Positions 12,870 through 25,804 of a DNA stretch of 64,000 bases are shown here, piece by piece. The position numbers were made by a program, and so were the translations under genes. The notes below the pieces were generated by a model. The model searched no databases and was not told the DNA's origin. It saw only the letters and a list, made by a program, of their open reading frames with translations. Every line of letters begins with the position of its first letter. The stretch's first letter is position 1. Source of the DNA: Salvator merianae (Eukaryota; Chordata; Lepidosauria; Squamata; Teiidae); contig QVOM02000049.1 of NCBI GenBank assembly GCA_003586115.2, forward strand, positions 20,195,881 through 20,259,880, written 5' to 3'.

Positions 12870-12975
12870 GTCTTTAATCCTACATTTTTATTTATTTGTT
12901 TATTTTATTTATTTGCTTATATACCAGGAATTTCAAGTGACTCTACATGGTTTACAAACAACAACAAAGAATGCA
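12870..12975 (-). mobile_element. LINE 3' tail (L2-like)
   Basis: A TTTATT-rich run followed by 'gcttatataccaggaatttc', the reverse of the '...aggaatataaataaataaa' tails of L2-type LINEs and related SINEs. Short fragment. Confidence 0.5.
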
Positions 12976-14091
12976 GGAAGGAAAATTTATTGTACACATT
13001 ACTAAACAGTTCCAAATGCACGGGTGAAGAAATAAGTTTCTAGAAATGTTTGTAAATTTAGGGCATTTTCAGGGAGCATCTTGGCAGCAAACCACACAAA
13101 AAACAGCTTTTTAAGATCCATGGTTAGGCCTCCAGGGGAAAGAAAATCCCTCCCAGACAGAAATATACCCCAAGATCTGTTGAAATGTTTTTTTATAGCA
13201 CTTTCCCCCCCGCTTCACTTTAATGCTTATTTGAGACCACCTTGCAAGTTACCTATTCTGTTTTGCAGATCCCAACAAGTGGTTAGGCACCTCATTAGCC
13301 TAATCATAATCATAATTTCAGACTTTGTAGCTCCACAGGGCAATTATCTCAGCAGAATCACCCTTTTGAAGCCTCCAGCTAATCACCCTCCTCTTCTTTT
13401 TTTTTTTTTTTTAGTTTCACATCTAATTCCTTCAGAACCAATTACCTCCTCCTCGACACTTTTAGATTTTCTACACAGAATGACATATACATTACTTGCC
13501 TTTAGATTAAAGGTTTTGGATAACAAAAGATTAATAGGATTTGCCTGGGTTAATTGCAGGCTATTTTCTTAAACTTGGTCAACTTTTAACAACCAAGGGG
13601 GGAGGAGGCATGCACCTATCTCCCAAGGCTGACTTTTTGTTGTTGATTTTTCAACATTTGTAACATCCAGGGTGGAAATCTACCCCACAAATATAAATCT
13701 GTGATTTTTTTCCCACATATGTGAATGAAGCTTAAAACAGTTAACACCACAATCCAGTGAAGTATATTCAGCAGCAACTCACTTTATAATCAGCAGGAGT
13801 TACTTTGAGGAAAAAGAACATAGGAATACAGTATGCAGTCAGTTCAGACTCTAAATATACACATTACTGGTAATTCTTGATTACATTGATTCACTTTTTG
13901 AAAAACTACAGCATTCTATTTTCCTACAGCATCTTCTGTTTTCCACCCACTAGGAGATGACTGTAAAAGATATTAAACTTAATTTTCAATGAGACATGCA
14001 TAAGTATTACATACAATTTTCCTTATTTTGCATGAATTACTACTGGCAGGAGGGTGGATTTTTAAAATCAAATAATTACAATCTTCAACTA

Positions 14092-14315
14092 CTACAGCTT
14101 TGCTCCACCACGCCCAAATCCTAAGCTGAATTTTTTAGCACCAGGAACAGACTCTTTTAAGACCACCTGTGTTCCGGTGTCAAATTCAAACTGCATGGCT
14201 TCCGTGAACGAGGAAGCATCAAACGTACTGTAGTAAGCTGAGTTTCTGTCCACATAGACACATTGCTGAGGAAATTCTGAGATTTCTTCTGCTAGCTTAA
14301 TAGCATGCTGGAGTG
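14092..14315 (-). CDS. Crotonase gene exon 6: C-terminal helices, PTS1 and stop
   Basis: 224 nt from AG (14316-14317) to a TAG stop at 14092-14094. It encodes [20 protein letters not shown] through [19 protein letters not shown] to the end RGGAKL. The helical C-terminal trimerisation region is of normal length. The last three residues, Ala-Lys-Leu, fit the PTS1 consensus [SAC]-[KRH]-[LM] with Gly-Gly just before it. No canonical AATAAA is obvious in the roughly 1 kb downstream, so the 3' UTR end is not placed. Confidence 0.92.
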
Positions 14316-17300
14316 CTGAAAGAAAGAAAAAGAGAATGCTGGACGAGCTATATACAGTAAAACAGGGAACATATATAAAATAAATCATAGATAAGCTTTA
14401 ATATGCCCAAACTAGACGATCCATCCATACCAACGTTATCCATGCATTTCCATTTCATTCACTGACCACAAGTCTTCCAATCAGTCTCCTTTGTAGAAGC
14501 ATTCCAACTGCATGGGCCTGGAGACACTCACTAGTGGAGTGCGTCCACATTTTGCAGAGGCCCCAGCAATTGGGAGTGTCTGCAGACACTCCCAATTGCT
14601 ACTAGGTGTGGACAACAAAATTGTTGTCCGCAGATGTACCAGGAGCAGCTGGACTGTTCCAGTGTTTGCAGCTACTTCCGGGTGCGAACACTGCAGGCTG
14701 CACCATGCCATGGCTGTGCAGTCACGTGCTGCGTTTCCAGTCACCATGTCAGCAGCCAAATGTTTCCATGGTTGCTGTCATGAAGGGCAGCCAGCATTCA
14801 AAGTGCGAGTGCTGGAAACCCATTTCTGGGCTGTTCCAACCCTCACAGTGCAGATGGCTGCTGCACCACGGGGACTGTTCCACCTTAGAATTATATATTT
14901 ATCCCATTCTAAGGTGGAAAGTGCAAAAAGGCCCCATCTCTGTCCTAGTTATGAATTAATAAATAACATACTTTCTATTTTCTCCCACACTTGCACAAGA
15001 AGGCTGTTAAGTCTCTGTTCTGCTACCCATCCCTCCCATCAAACCCATCATGTATGCAAAAATATAGTCTAGAAAAGTAGATTCCTCTTAGGGTGGACCA
15101 AGTTTAATGCAGAAGATAAGTGTATATATATTTTTATATATTTGGGGACCACTACTGTTACCTGCGAGCCTTTTGGCAAATAGCTTTTTTTAAATAGTCG
15201 ACTTGTGGTATATAGAATCCATACAGAAGATGCAACAGCTATTTCCTCAAGAAGGATTTCCACTGCTGGAGTGGGAGTTGCTGCTCACAGAAATTTTGAC
15301 CTCTCCATCTCAGATCCCTTGTTACCCCTTGGAGATCTGACTCAATTATTATTTCCGGTCTGTTCTTAATTCCACTTTGTGCTCCATGCTTTATTGGGAC
15401 AATGTTTCCTGTGCACTAATCCAGTAATTCCAAAACAGTGAGTCAAAGCTCACAATCTAGTTGTAGAGAGAACCCATGGGTGTGTCATCAGTTTTCTGCT
15501 CTGTCTGTATGAAGCTTTTTAATAATTTAGGTAATTTTTTTATAAAGTATGTATGTTCTTCCATTTAAAGGAAATTGTTAACGTTTGGCTCAGACTTCTA
15601 GGGGTCTTTCTGCATGGATCCTTAATATGGATTAAGGAGGCCTTCATCCGAATCACTGGTAAAACTGTTTAATCAGGTCTACCAGTGGACCAGTGCAGCC
15701 CTGATCCAGGTCACAGAAGACATGCAGATGGCATGTCTCCCATGTTCAGGACTAGTGGGGGGAGGGGGGTGGGGCTGGGCTTTTCAGCAGTATGCCGTAA
15801 TGTGCCAATGAAAAGCAGACCCCGGAGGCCCCGAGGCTAGGAATGTTTGTTCCTAGCCCTCAGAGGCTTGGTGGTCCGGCTGTGAAGTTCACACGAGTTT
15901 CACAGCCATGGCATGGGCTGATCCCACCCACACCTTTCCATGATCAGGATCAAGGTCAGTGGGCCAGGTTGTCAGGTAAGTGCGGAAAAGACCTAAGCAT
16001 GAATCTTTTTTAATTCATGGCTGACTGTACACAGTCACAGTACTGAACCTTCTGTTTCCTCAATACTCATGTTTACTGCCCTCAGTGTTAGCAAACCTAT
16101 TGTAAATGGTGCAGCAGTAAAATGTGTCATTTGCTTAGACAACAGCACTCTGCTACCAGGAAAACAGCAATAGCCAGCATTAGCTTCATCAGAAAGCTTC
16201 ACATTTCACGACTGCCTGCATATCTAGTAGAGAAACATCTGCTATTAACACTGCAGAATAATATTAGCTAAAGACACTGAGACATTTTAAAACCTCAGGT
16301 GTGTAACCTGTAAGTAACTGTAAGAAACAGTCTAGGGAGATCTCCAAAATATAATTCCAGAGCACCCCAAGAACAGTGTAGGCTTAAGGGATCAATATCT
16401 CTCTAAACATGTACCAACAACCTGAGGTCAAAACAAATGGTGTTACAAGTAGAATCCTGGTCAAAGCTGGGAAAGCTCGGACTTTTGAGATCATGTCGAA
16501 AGGAAGAACAAGTCAGTTCCATATCGTCCACACAATCACCAGAATCAACCTGATGTTTGCCTCCTAATTACATGGGCACATCTGTGCATTCTTCTTGGAA
16601 CAATACAAGAGGAGTGGTTTTCTAAAGCCTTCTTTGAAGATGCACATAGAGCTATGGGTTGCTGGACTACAACTCCCTTCATTCTAGTCCATTGGCTGTC
16701 CTAGCTTGAGCTGATAGAAGTTGGAGTACATCAACATCAGGGAGTTGTAACCTTATTCCTCTGCAGAATAGAGCATCAGTGAGTCAAAATTCTTCATTCA
16801 CCTAGAGCTGCACGATGCAACCAGCACATCCTGTTTCCCTCTCTAGAGGACATTTTTGTTGATATGATTATGGGTGGCCCTGCTGCCAAGCTCCAAGGTG
16901 GTCAGGAGGGGCAGTGCAGGAGCAAAGGAAGCTCAAGTGAGTCCTCATCTTGATCCTGGGACCTATGTAAAGGGACAACAGGGTCTAGAATTTTTTGACA
17001 GTGTTTTGCACACCTCTACAAATCAGGCCAGTACCATATATGGTTGGGTGGAGGGATAAAAACAAGTGGGATACAAAACAACTCCACAGTCTACAACTAG
17101 CATACGGTATCATCTATAATGATGGGGGTTTTACAGTAGCCTCATAGGATGCCATAGGCCCTCGGAACTCTCATTATCCAAGGTGGTAAAATTCAAAGAC
17201 GTAGCCGTGTTAGTCTAGATCAGTAAGCCACAGGGTCTAGTAGCACCTTACAGGCTAACAGAAAGAAAGAAGTTGGTAGCATGAGTTTTCATAAACTGAG

Positions 17301-20300
17301 TCTGCATCTGATGAAGTTAGACTTAGGGCCTTTCCGCACCTTACACTACTGAGCATCAGGAGCACTCAACTAGTGAAGTGTTTCCACATTTTCAGGAGAC
17401 CCTGCTGATTGGGAACAGACTACAGCTGCTCCTGATTGCTACTAGCTCCACAGCTGTTCCAGAAGCAGCTGAACTGCTCCCTGTACACTGTGTTCGCACC
17501 CACTTCTAGGTGCGAATGCAGAGCAGTGAGGTGTGGCTGCACCGTCTCACAGTGTTGCTGGTTGCCCTGGCAGCAGCTGGAATTTTCCCAACTGCTGTCA
17601 TGGTGCAGGACACTAACATTCATACTGTGGGTGCTGGTTGCCTGCTGACGAACTTTTCCACAGCCTTGCAGAGCAGATGGTCTCCGTGCTATGAGGTCTG
17701 CTCCACCATAGAACGGGATAATTACCCTGTTCTATGGTGGAAAGTGCAAAAAAGCCCTTAGTCTATGAAAGCTCATGCTACCAACTTCTTAGTCTTATTG
17801 ATCCAGACTGATCTTGCCTAGTTATCCAGCCACTCATGTTTTTAGCAGGTGTGTTAGAAAACCTAAAAACTGCCTGGACAGTCCCTGAAACAAGTAAATA
17901 ACTGTGACAGGAAGGAAAGGGTGAAGTGAATAAGGAGTTTAGGCACCTACAAGGAAGTCTGGGAGGATGTTTATATCTCTGTCATTCCTTCATAAAAATG
18001 ACTTTTTGGAAGAGAAGCAGCACTGGGATTTCAGAATGGACTCTCAAAAAGGTCCTTGCAAAATTCTCCTTTTGGGTGGAGGAGCTAATATCCCTCTTAT
18101 TTCAATAGCCCTATTCCAAAAAGCAAGCCTGGGAGGAGATTCACCCTAGCACTTACCAAAAATAGTTTAGTTAGATGTCTTTAGGAAAAAAATAAATTTC
18201 AGTGCCTGGAGCAGAGAACACCAGATTTGGGGGGCTCCTGGACACCCTTGGAATCTTTGAGGACATGCTAAGAACATTATTATTTCCCCCAGACAGCGGG
18301 TGGGTTTAGAAAGTTTCTGAACACTACTATATCCTCAAGCTGTTACTCCTATGGCTGAAATGAATACAATCTAAAAATAAAATTTGATGTACTTAGCCCT
18401 TTTCCCCCAACTTTTCAAATGAATGTTTCAATTTTTTGAACAGGGAGCATTTAATGAAAAATAGCATCTTGCTATTCATATTCCAGTAACCACTCCTTTC
18501 TTTCCTGAGAAATACTTTCCAAAAATATTGCATGGATCTCCCAGATCAAACCCCTTGGCGGCAGGGCAAGGGGGAGTGATAGTAAACAAACACTAATTAA
18601 ATCAGGAGCAACATTACTAAAAATCTAAAACTGTTTCTATAAACAAACTTTTAAGAAAACATTCCCATACTTAGAATTCTACACATAATTGCCACTTTGT
18701 CTGAATACTGTGTCTACACTTAACTGAGTTGAACTTTATTTGAAGTTTCTTTCAGTACAGCCCAATATAGAAATGTATGCATATGCCCAAGACCTGAAGG
18801 TCATACTAAATGGGTTAAAAGAAGTTGTGTGTGTTTGAATGGAGAACTGCCTCTATCACACAGTAATGTGAGAGTAGGAGGTCTGAATTCAACCAAAAAA
18901 TTGAGGCAGGCACTCTTAACTTTCCACAGACTTTATACCACATGCTTTTCACACAGTTGACAGTATTTGTCTGTATCAGAACTCAGATAAAAAATACTTA
19001 AGCAAGTCTGCTGCATAATGTTTACCCATCCAAGTTAAAATTAGGTATTACCCCTCCCTCCTCCTACCTATGCAACAGGGGAAGTAGTTTTGTTATGAAG
19101 ACATCATTTTTAGTTGACCTAAAGCAACCAAAATAGGGGATGCAGCCAGGAGCAGTCAATAAGAGATAAATTGTTTTTACTTATATATTTATTTTCAGTG
19201 AAGGAGAATCCACACTGAATCAAGAAAAAATATGAGTTGACAATTGGCAAGGACAGGATGAGAAGGATGTGATAGGCAGAGTGCTGAAGATTTGTTTTGC
19301 ACTTAAATGGCCCTGAAAACCTGAATAACCTCATATCTAAACACAACCTGGCAGCACTGAGCTCCATCTGGCTTATTACAAGGCTTGGTTATACCTACCG
19401 TGATGTGCTGCCACCATCCTGCCTCCACCACCACCCCACTAAACTTTTGTGGATTCCCTTGGTCTGGTAAAAGGTAAGCTTTAATATCTGTGATGGCAGC
19501 GGGGTCAGTGTGGCAGTGGTGGCAGCAGAGGGTGTTGAGGTGTTGGCAGCAGTCAGGGGCGTATCAGGGTGGCAGTGTGGTCAGGGTGGTAGGGTTAGGC
19601 CCTTCCCAGGGCAAAGTGAAGTGAGGCGGTTCCGTGGGCAGCACAGAATGAACATAGCCTGCAGTGACCAGCTTGTATCACCCCCTCCAAGTGACACAAA
19701 TGGCAGAAAACCTGCTGGATGCCCCCTGCATCACTGCTGAGCTGGATGGCAGCCCTTTGCCTGGGTCCATTTCTGGCTGCAACGGACTCAGTGCTGGGAT
19801 TATCTGATTTCAGGATAGTCCCATTCAAGGCTGGAAAGTCCTCGGAAAACCTGGAAACGCAATTTGGCATCTGGTCTCCAAGGACTGAAGACAGCTTCCA
19901 TTAATCTTAAATATAAGGTGTGACCAGGGTCAAAGCGGGTATTTTTCTCCTCACACACAAAGCTGTTAAAATGTAGCCAGGTAAGCCATTTTGTATGAAA
20001 TATAGTAGGAAGCTACTGTAGTTTTAAAATTAAAGGATCTTAAGCCACATAGAAGAGGGTAATGAGACACCATAATGGACTTAAGTTAAACCAGTCTGAT
20101 TTTGGGTTGAACCTCAGGAAAAACTCTTTACAGTATGTGCAGCTAAGCACTGGACTTGACTACCTAAAAAAGCAGGGGGTTCCTGGTGTGTTCAAAAGGA
20201 TGCTGGGTAGACACCTTATGAGCTGCTGTTAATTGGATTCCTGCACAGAGAATGAAATTAAATTCAATGGCCTAAATAGTCCCTTCCAACTATATTATTT

Positions 20301-22899
20301 TATTTATTGCAAAGCCTTGAAACCAAAAGATGCTGCTTTCTGACAGAAAGCACACTCACACACAAAAAAGGGACTTTGTTGGTCCTATATGCTATATTGT
20401 TCACGTGGGAGTCCGCCTCTTAGAAATAGTTCACTTATAGGCAGCAAGGACACAACAAAAGATGCCCCAATGTGCATGAATTTACTTCTTATGATTTTCC
20501 AGAAATCTTTTCAGCATCAGCAATTGTTAAGAAATGTCTGAACATTTCCCATAGAAACATGATGCACCAGAAAAGATTTGGGAATAAGTTTCAGGGCACA
20601 TTTGCCACTTGCATCTGCAATGAATAGGTCTTCCCACAATTACTCTGTGTGCATCAGATGCTGTCAATAGCATTCACAACAACTTGTGGCTGCATATTAC
20701 ATGGGAAAATTGACAGTTGTGGTAAGGGTTTACTTTTCTCTACCAACTTCCTCCTTCAGGCTAGAAGTACAAGTTTAAGCACTCTTGACTAGTGGTTTTC
20801 AGGTGCCAGTGACCAGTGATCTGTGACACAATGACACAGTATTAAGACAGAAAAACATTTGCGGTTGGTTCACCAGGTCTTCCTAAGTTTTCAGGAGAGG
20901 TGTGCTAAACACCATTTTGAATGCTTTATAACATATAACAGAATATAAGGGTACTCATTTGCTACCTTGCTATTTCAGAGGTCCTGTTGCACGATTTTAG
21001 TATGGTTCAAACAAGACATCAATCATCTGCACTGTGATAATGGATAATGAGGCTAATCTGGTATATATTACAAAGATATGAGTAGATGACCGGTTGATGG
21101 GAAGGAATACAATGTTCACTGAGCTTTGTTCAGACTGGTGGAATGGTGAGATGTTCCTGAGCTCCATAATCAGACTTTCGGTGCTGTTGCTGGTGTTGGG
21201 CCTGAAGAATAGCACTGGATGACTCACAGGTTCAACACATGTGGGCATACAACACCTCATAACTACCTGGTGTTTGCCACTGGCTGGGTTGGTAGAATCC
21301 ATTTATTGGTGGATTTATGGTATTTTGGTGGATGAATCATTCTCTGGTGAGGTTTACATTACAGGAATGGCTCCTCTCAAATAGTGGCATACGGACTCTG
21401 ACTGGAGTTTCTATCAAGGCACAATCCTGCTTTGGAATTATGAGATAGCAAGTACCATTGACGCAGTTGTTCTATACCATGGAGCCCAAAAGACATCCTG
21501 ATATGCAGAAGCTATGCCCACTATTGGAAACCTGCTGTTTGTAATGCATTTTCAGTTCAAAATCACTCAGATCTGCATGAAATTGGATGCCATCATTCAA
21601 GACAGGTTTTGCTCAATAACTGCTTGCAAAGGTTCAACCAAACCTCATCAATTCTTAACCTTTGCTCATCATGACTGCTAAAAGCAAGACAAACACATAT
21701 GACTAGGTAGGTCTAGGGAGTGTAGAGGCCTCTCTGTGACAGGAAGGGCTTCTCTGCTCTCAGAAGAATTAAAAACTGTCACCCACTGGCACATGTCATC
21801 TTTGTTGAGAAAAAATTTGTAACCATGGTGGTAATCCAACAGCAGGCATGCATGAGGGAAACAGAACTATACCTCAACCCTTTTAAATTGAGAAATGGAA
21901 AGATCTACATGGAAGAATAGCAGCAGGTAACAAGAAATAAGGAGGCTGAATAAGAGAAAGGAACCAGTTCCATCTGTTGCACATGAGAAGTGATTTATTA
22001 ATGAGAAGATGCAATGGGAGCCGACCCTTAGAAGGTCAAAGTACCTTTAGACTGAAGTAATTCAGGAACCCAATGTTATTTCCAAGTTCTGATTCAGATA
22101 CCTTCTAGCTAATAAACTGGAGACATACTCCTACTTTTCAAAACTATTAGAAACTCAAGAAGGATTGAGGTATGAGTTGACTTTTCTGAAAGATAAGGGA
22201 CTAACCAGATCTGAATTACATATATCTAATTTTTATTTCCGTTAGTTTAGGTTCTTTCCTGCCATGGTGGAAGGGTTATATTAAGTAAGTATATACACAG
22301 TATATATTTTTATTGTTTTTATTGACTCACCCTGGGACCTTAGGATGACAGTTGTATTGTTGTTACTTGGGACCATAGGGTGATGGATAAAGTATATTTT
22401 GATGCTGTTATACATCTGAGCACTGTTTAAGTAAAAGCAATCAAACTTGCCAAGGTCATCTTGGAGCTACAGACATCAGACTGAGACTTCATCAGCACTG
22501 CCAGCAACTTCTGCCGAAGTGTAAACATCAATGTGTTCTTTCAAAGAACAATAGCATTTCAACCACCACAAATGCCTTTACGAACTCACCATTTATTCAC
22601 CTACAAATAGCAACATATCAGGTAATGCATTTTCTGAGCAACAAATGATAACCCGGTAATATATAAATAAATAATCAAAGGGAAGAAGACCAATAAAAAA
22701 GAGAAAGGACAAGTCAGAAACTTGAGTCTACAGGCAGAAAAAAGGCTGTCTAAAGCAACTGCAAGGTGAGAGTGGTGTGAGTGTCAGAGGAGGAAAAGAA
22801 GTGACAAGAAAAAAGTGTTAGAAGCATGAAAATAGAAAATATTTCAAACTTCCAGCTAGAGGAGTTTTCTCCAAAGCAAAAACAAAGAGTAAGCAGAAA

Positions 22900-22946
<47 letters not shown>

Positions 22947-25763
22947 GAAAGGAAAGGAAAGGAAAGGAAAGGAAAGGAAAGGAAAGGAAAGGAAAGGAAA
23001 GCAAAGGAAAGGAAAGCAAAGCAAAGAAAAGAAAAGGAGCTCTTGTAATTCAGCCATAATTTACCACTGAAATAAACTGCATCATTTATGGTCTGGACTT
23101 AAAGTGCAGTCAGACACAGCATTTAATCAGTTTACAGGCAGTCTTTAGTTCTGATTGTCCTAATAAGATATTGCCTTTCCATTCTTTTTCTGGACTATTT
23201 TGCATTCGGATTCAGTTAGTTCTCAGCCCATTTCAGATCATTAGCTCATTTTATTTTGCAAAGTGAGAACATGCAAGTAGACTGCTTTGGGAGGGAATCG
23301 TACCTTTGGGGTGAGCAGAGTAACAGCTCTGCATTTCCTCCCATCCAATGTTAGACTTTGTTGTGGGTATTGTACTCAAGAGAGTGAGAATGTCACTATT
23401 GGGGTAGAAAGAGAGACACAGCACCTGACATATATTTCCTGCTTTTGCTGCATTGTCCCATTTCATCCCTCCAAACTGTTTGATTTTTTTAACAAAAGAG
23501 AAGATGCCATGAAAGTTACGCTTTGTCTGCCTTGGACAACACCCTATTCCACAGTCGGTGGGGCACCACGGACCACTCTCAAAATGTATGTGTCCTCCTT
23601 TCTCTCCTGTCCCTGCAAGGAGCAATTCAATGTATTCTCCATTTTCCTTTCTCTCCCAACCCTGCAAGGTGGACACAATGTTTCCTCTCTTTTCCTTTGG
23701 CAAAGCACAAAGAAAATGTTTCCTTTCATTAAAAGAGGACTTTTGAGCAAAACCAGCACTGTGCTTCAGCAGCTCTAGGACAAAAAGCATAGTACAGTCT
23801 ATCAGTCTTCTTCAAGTACACTGCGGGAGTAGGGGTTTATGCTGGTTGGTGTACACCAACAGGTTGCACCTGTTTTGAGGTGCAGTCCCCTTACCCCGAC
23901 AGTCACCCACATCACCATCAACTTTGCCATCAGTCCCACACAACTTCACTGTGAGACACATGCCACCAGAGATGTCTTGGGGGGAAGGTGAGGTGGAGTC
24001 CATTTAGTGACCACTAACTTCACTATCCTGAATACTGATCCCCTCACACATTCCCCCTTTTTCATTGAGCTCTCCCTCATTGCACACTGCTTTGAAATTG
24101 TACATTTGCACAAAACTGCAATTACAGAGGAGAAGAAATTGAGAGCTGACCTTCAAGAAGCTTTACTGTGTGGTATACATGTAACTAAGTTGTGCTTCAA
24201 TAGATGCAGGCTGGAGAAGAATAAAGAACAAACAGTGAATGACCTGTAACATAGCCAAAGGAATTCATGTTCTAATGCAGCAGCAGGGAAATATGGAGGA
24301 TGGAGTTTGACTTTCTTATCCCTGTGAAGTCAAGATTTGAATGCTGGGACTTCATATAATCACTGACTACACAGGGAAGGGAATTGGTGAGGGGTGGAGA
24401 GAGAAAGGTCAGTTTCCCCATGCCAAGCACAGGAAAAATATGGAGTGAGAATAAGTAAGTCCAAATGGAGTCCATGCTATAATACAGGTTTGAGAACAAC
24501 TGGAACACATACTCAATCCTCGTTCCCCCCAATATGGATTATCCCTATGATGTCTGACTGAGCCCTTAAATACTTATAACAAATACACTAAAAACCTATG
24601 CCATATACTTTGTTCCCCTTATACACTTCACTTCTATAAGAGGCCATATAAGTTATATGCATTAAATTGCTTTAAGAACAAACACCTATTTTACTATATA
24701 AACTTGGTGAACAGTTATTTGCTGTGCTTAAAAAGAAAAAGAAAGCAGAACTGAAACTGATAAACAAATAAACTGGAAACTGAGGACAGTTAAAATAGAT
24801 GCTAAGAACCAAACTGGGACCTATCCTAAGTCATACTTGTTTAAAAAAAAAAAAAGTCACACAGATGTGAAATTCTGTCTCTGGCTTATGTTACGCTAAA
24901 AGACTGCTTGATCTTCTGCCACTAAGAACTAGCTATGCCTTTGAGTTTATAAAAGGTTTCTCAGTTTTCTGTGCAAACAGAGAAAGAGTGTGTGTGATGA
25001 AAAACTATGCACATAATAGTCAATTTCATGAAATCTAAACAAACAAGTCACACAATTTTTTGCTTGATGATTCAGGCTAGCAAATTAAGGAAGGCACACC
25101 ATGGCGATGTTCTAAGACTAGGATGGGAAATCCAAAGTCTTCTGAATACCACTGAACTACAACTCCTACTATCCCATCCATTAGCCACACTGGAAGAAGC
25201 TTATAGGGGTTAGAAACGAAAAACATATGGAGGGATTCTGGTTCCCCATTCATGTCCCAAGGTTTACAGAAGAGATGCCAAACTTCTGTCTTCTTGGCAG
25301 CCTCCTGCTCTCCCCAGATGGTGAGGGATTATGTTTTTTACCTCGCTAATCAGCACAAAAATATATACTGTCCTTAAGCAAATGTGATGAACAGTTATGG
25401 TTCATATACACAATGATCCAGTATTACAAACACACACACACATATATTACTGTGTACATTTGCACCATTCCAAAAAAAATGTCCAGAGCAGTTTACAAAA
25501 ATTAAGTATGCCATTGCAAAATTCTCATTGTAAGGAACAATCCCAAAGAGATCTTTATTACTTTAAATATTTGAACAGTGCAAATCTACACATTCTACAC
25601 AAGTCCTAATATTTTCATTGATAAATATAGATGAGAAATGTGTAATCAAGCTCTATTTCTTATACGAGAAAACATTTTCCCTCTTCCTTACAAGTTAAAT
25701 TTAAGTAAACATTTAAAGGTACATCTTGGATTAAAACTGGGGTGGCAGAAGATAGATAAAATA

Positions 25764-25804
<41 letters not shown>

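Larger units (their letters stand above)
4651..14091. other. Intergenic interval between the crotonase gene 3' end and BMP6
   Basis: No exon recognised. Contents: tRNA-derived SINEs (about 5391-5582 and 8546-8760, minus), palindromic hAT-type remnants near 6175-6280 and 6630-6760, a DNA element at about 6938-7160, a long-inverted-repeat element at 8899-9112, a long L2 LINE (about 10360-11760) and an L2-like tail (about 12870-12975). I see nothing definite in 4700-5390, 7170-8540, 9120-10350, 11770-12860 and 12980-14090, apart from the crotonase 3' UTR, which must lie immediately below 14092. Confidence 0.6.

Noticed and set aside
19510..19904. GC-rich frames rich in Val, Ala and Gly, as a possible exon
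   Set aside because: Stops in all frames within about 90 codons and no conserved motif; looks like degenerate GTG/CAG-rich sequence in intron 5.
22750..23059. Frames encoding Phe-Leu-Ser-Pro or Lys-Glu-Arg repeats
   Set aside because: Translation of the GAAA/GGAAA microsatellite.
23251..23790. 179-codon minus-strand frame
   Set aside because: It lies inside a DNA transposon copy, resembles no protein I know, and is not preserved in the second copy at 43547.
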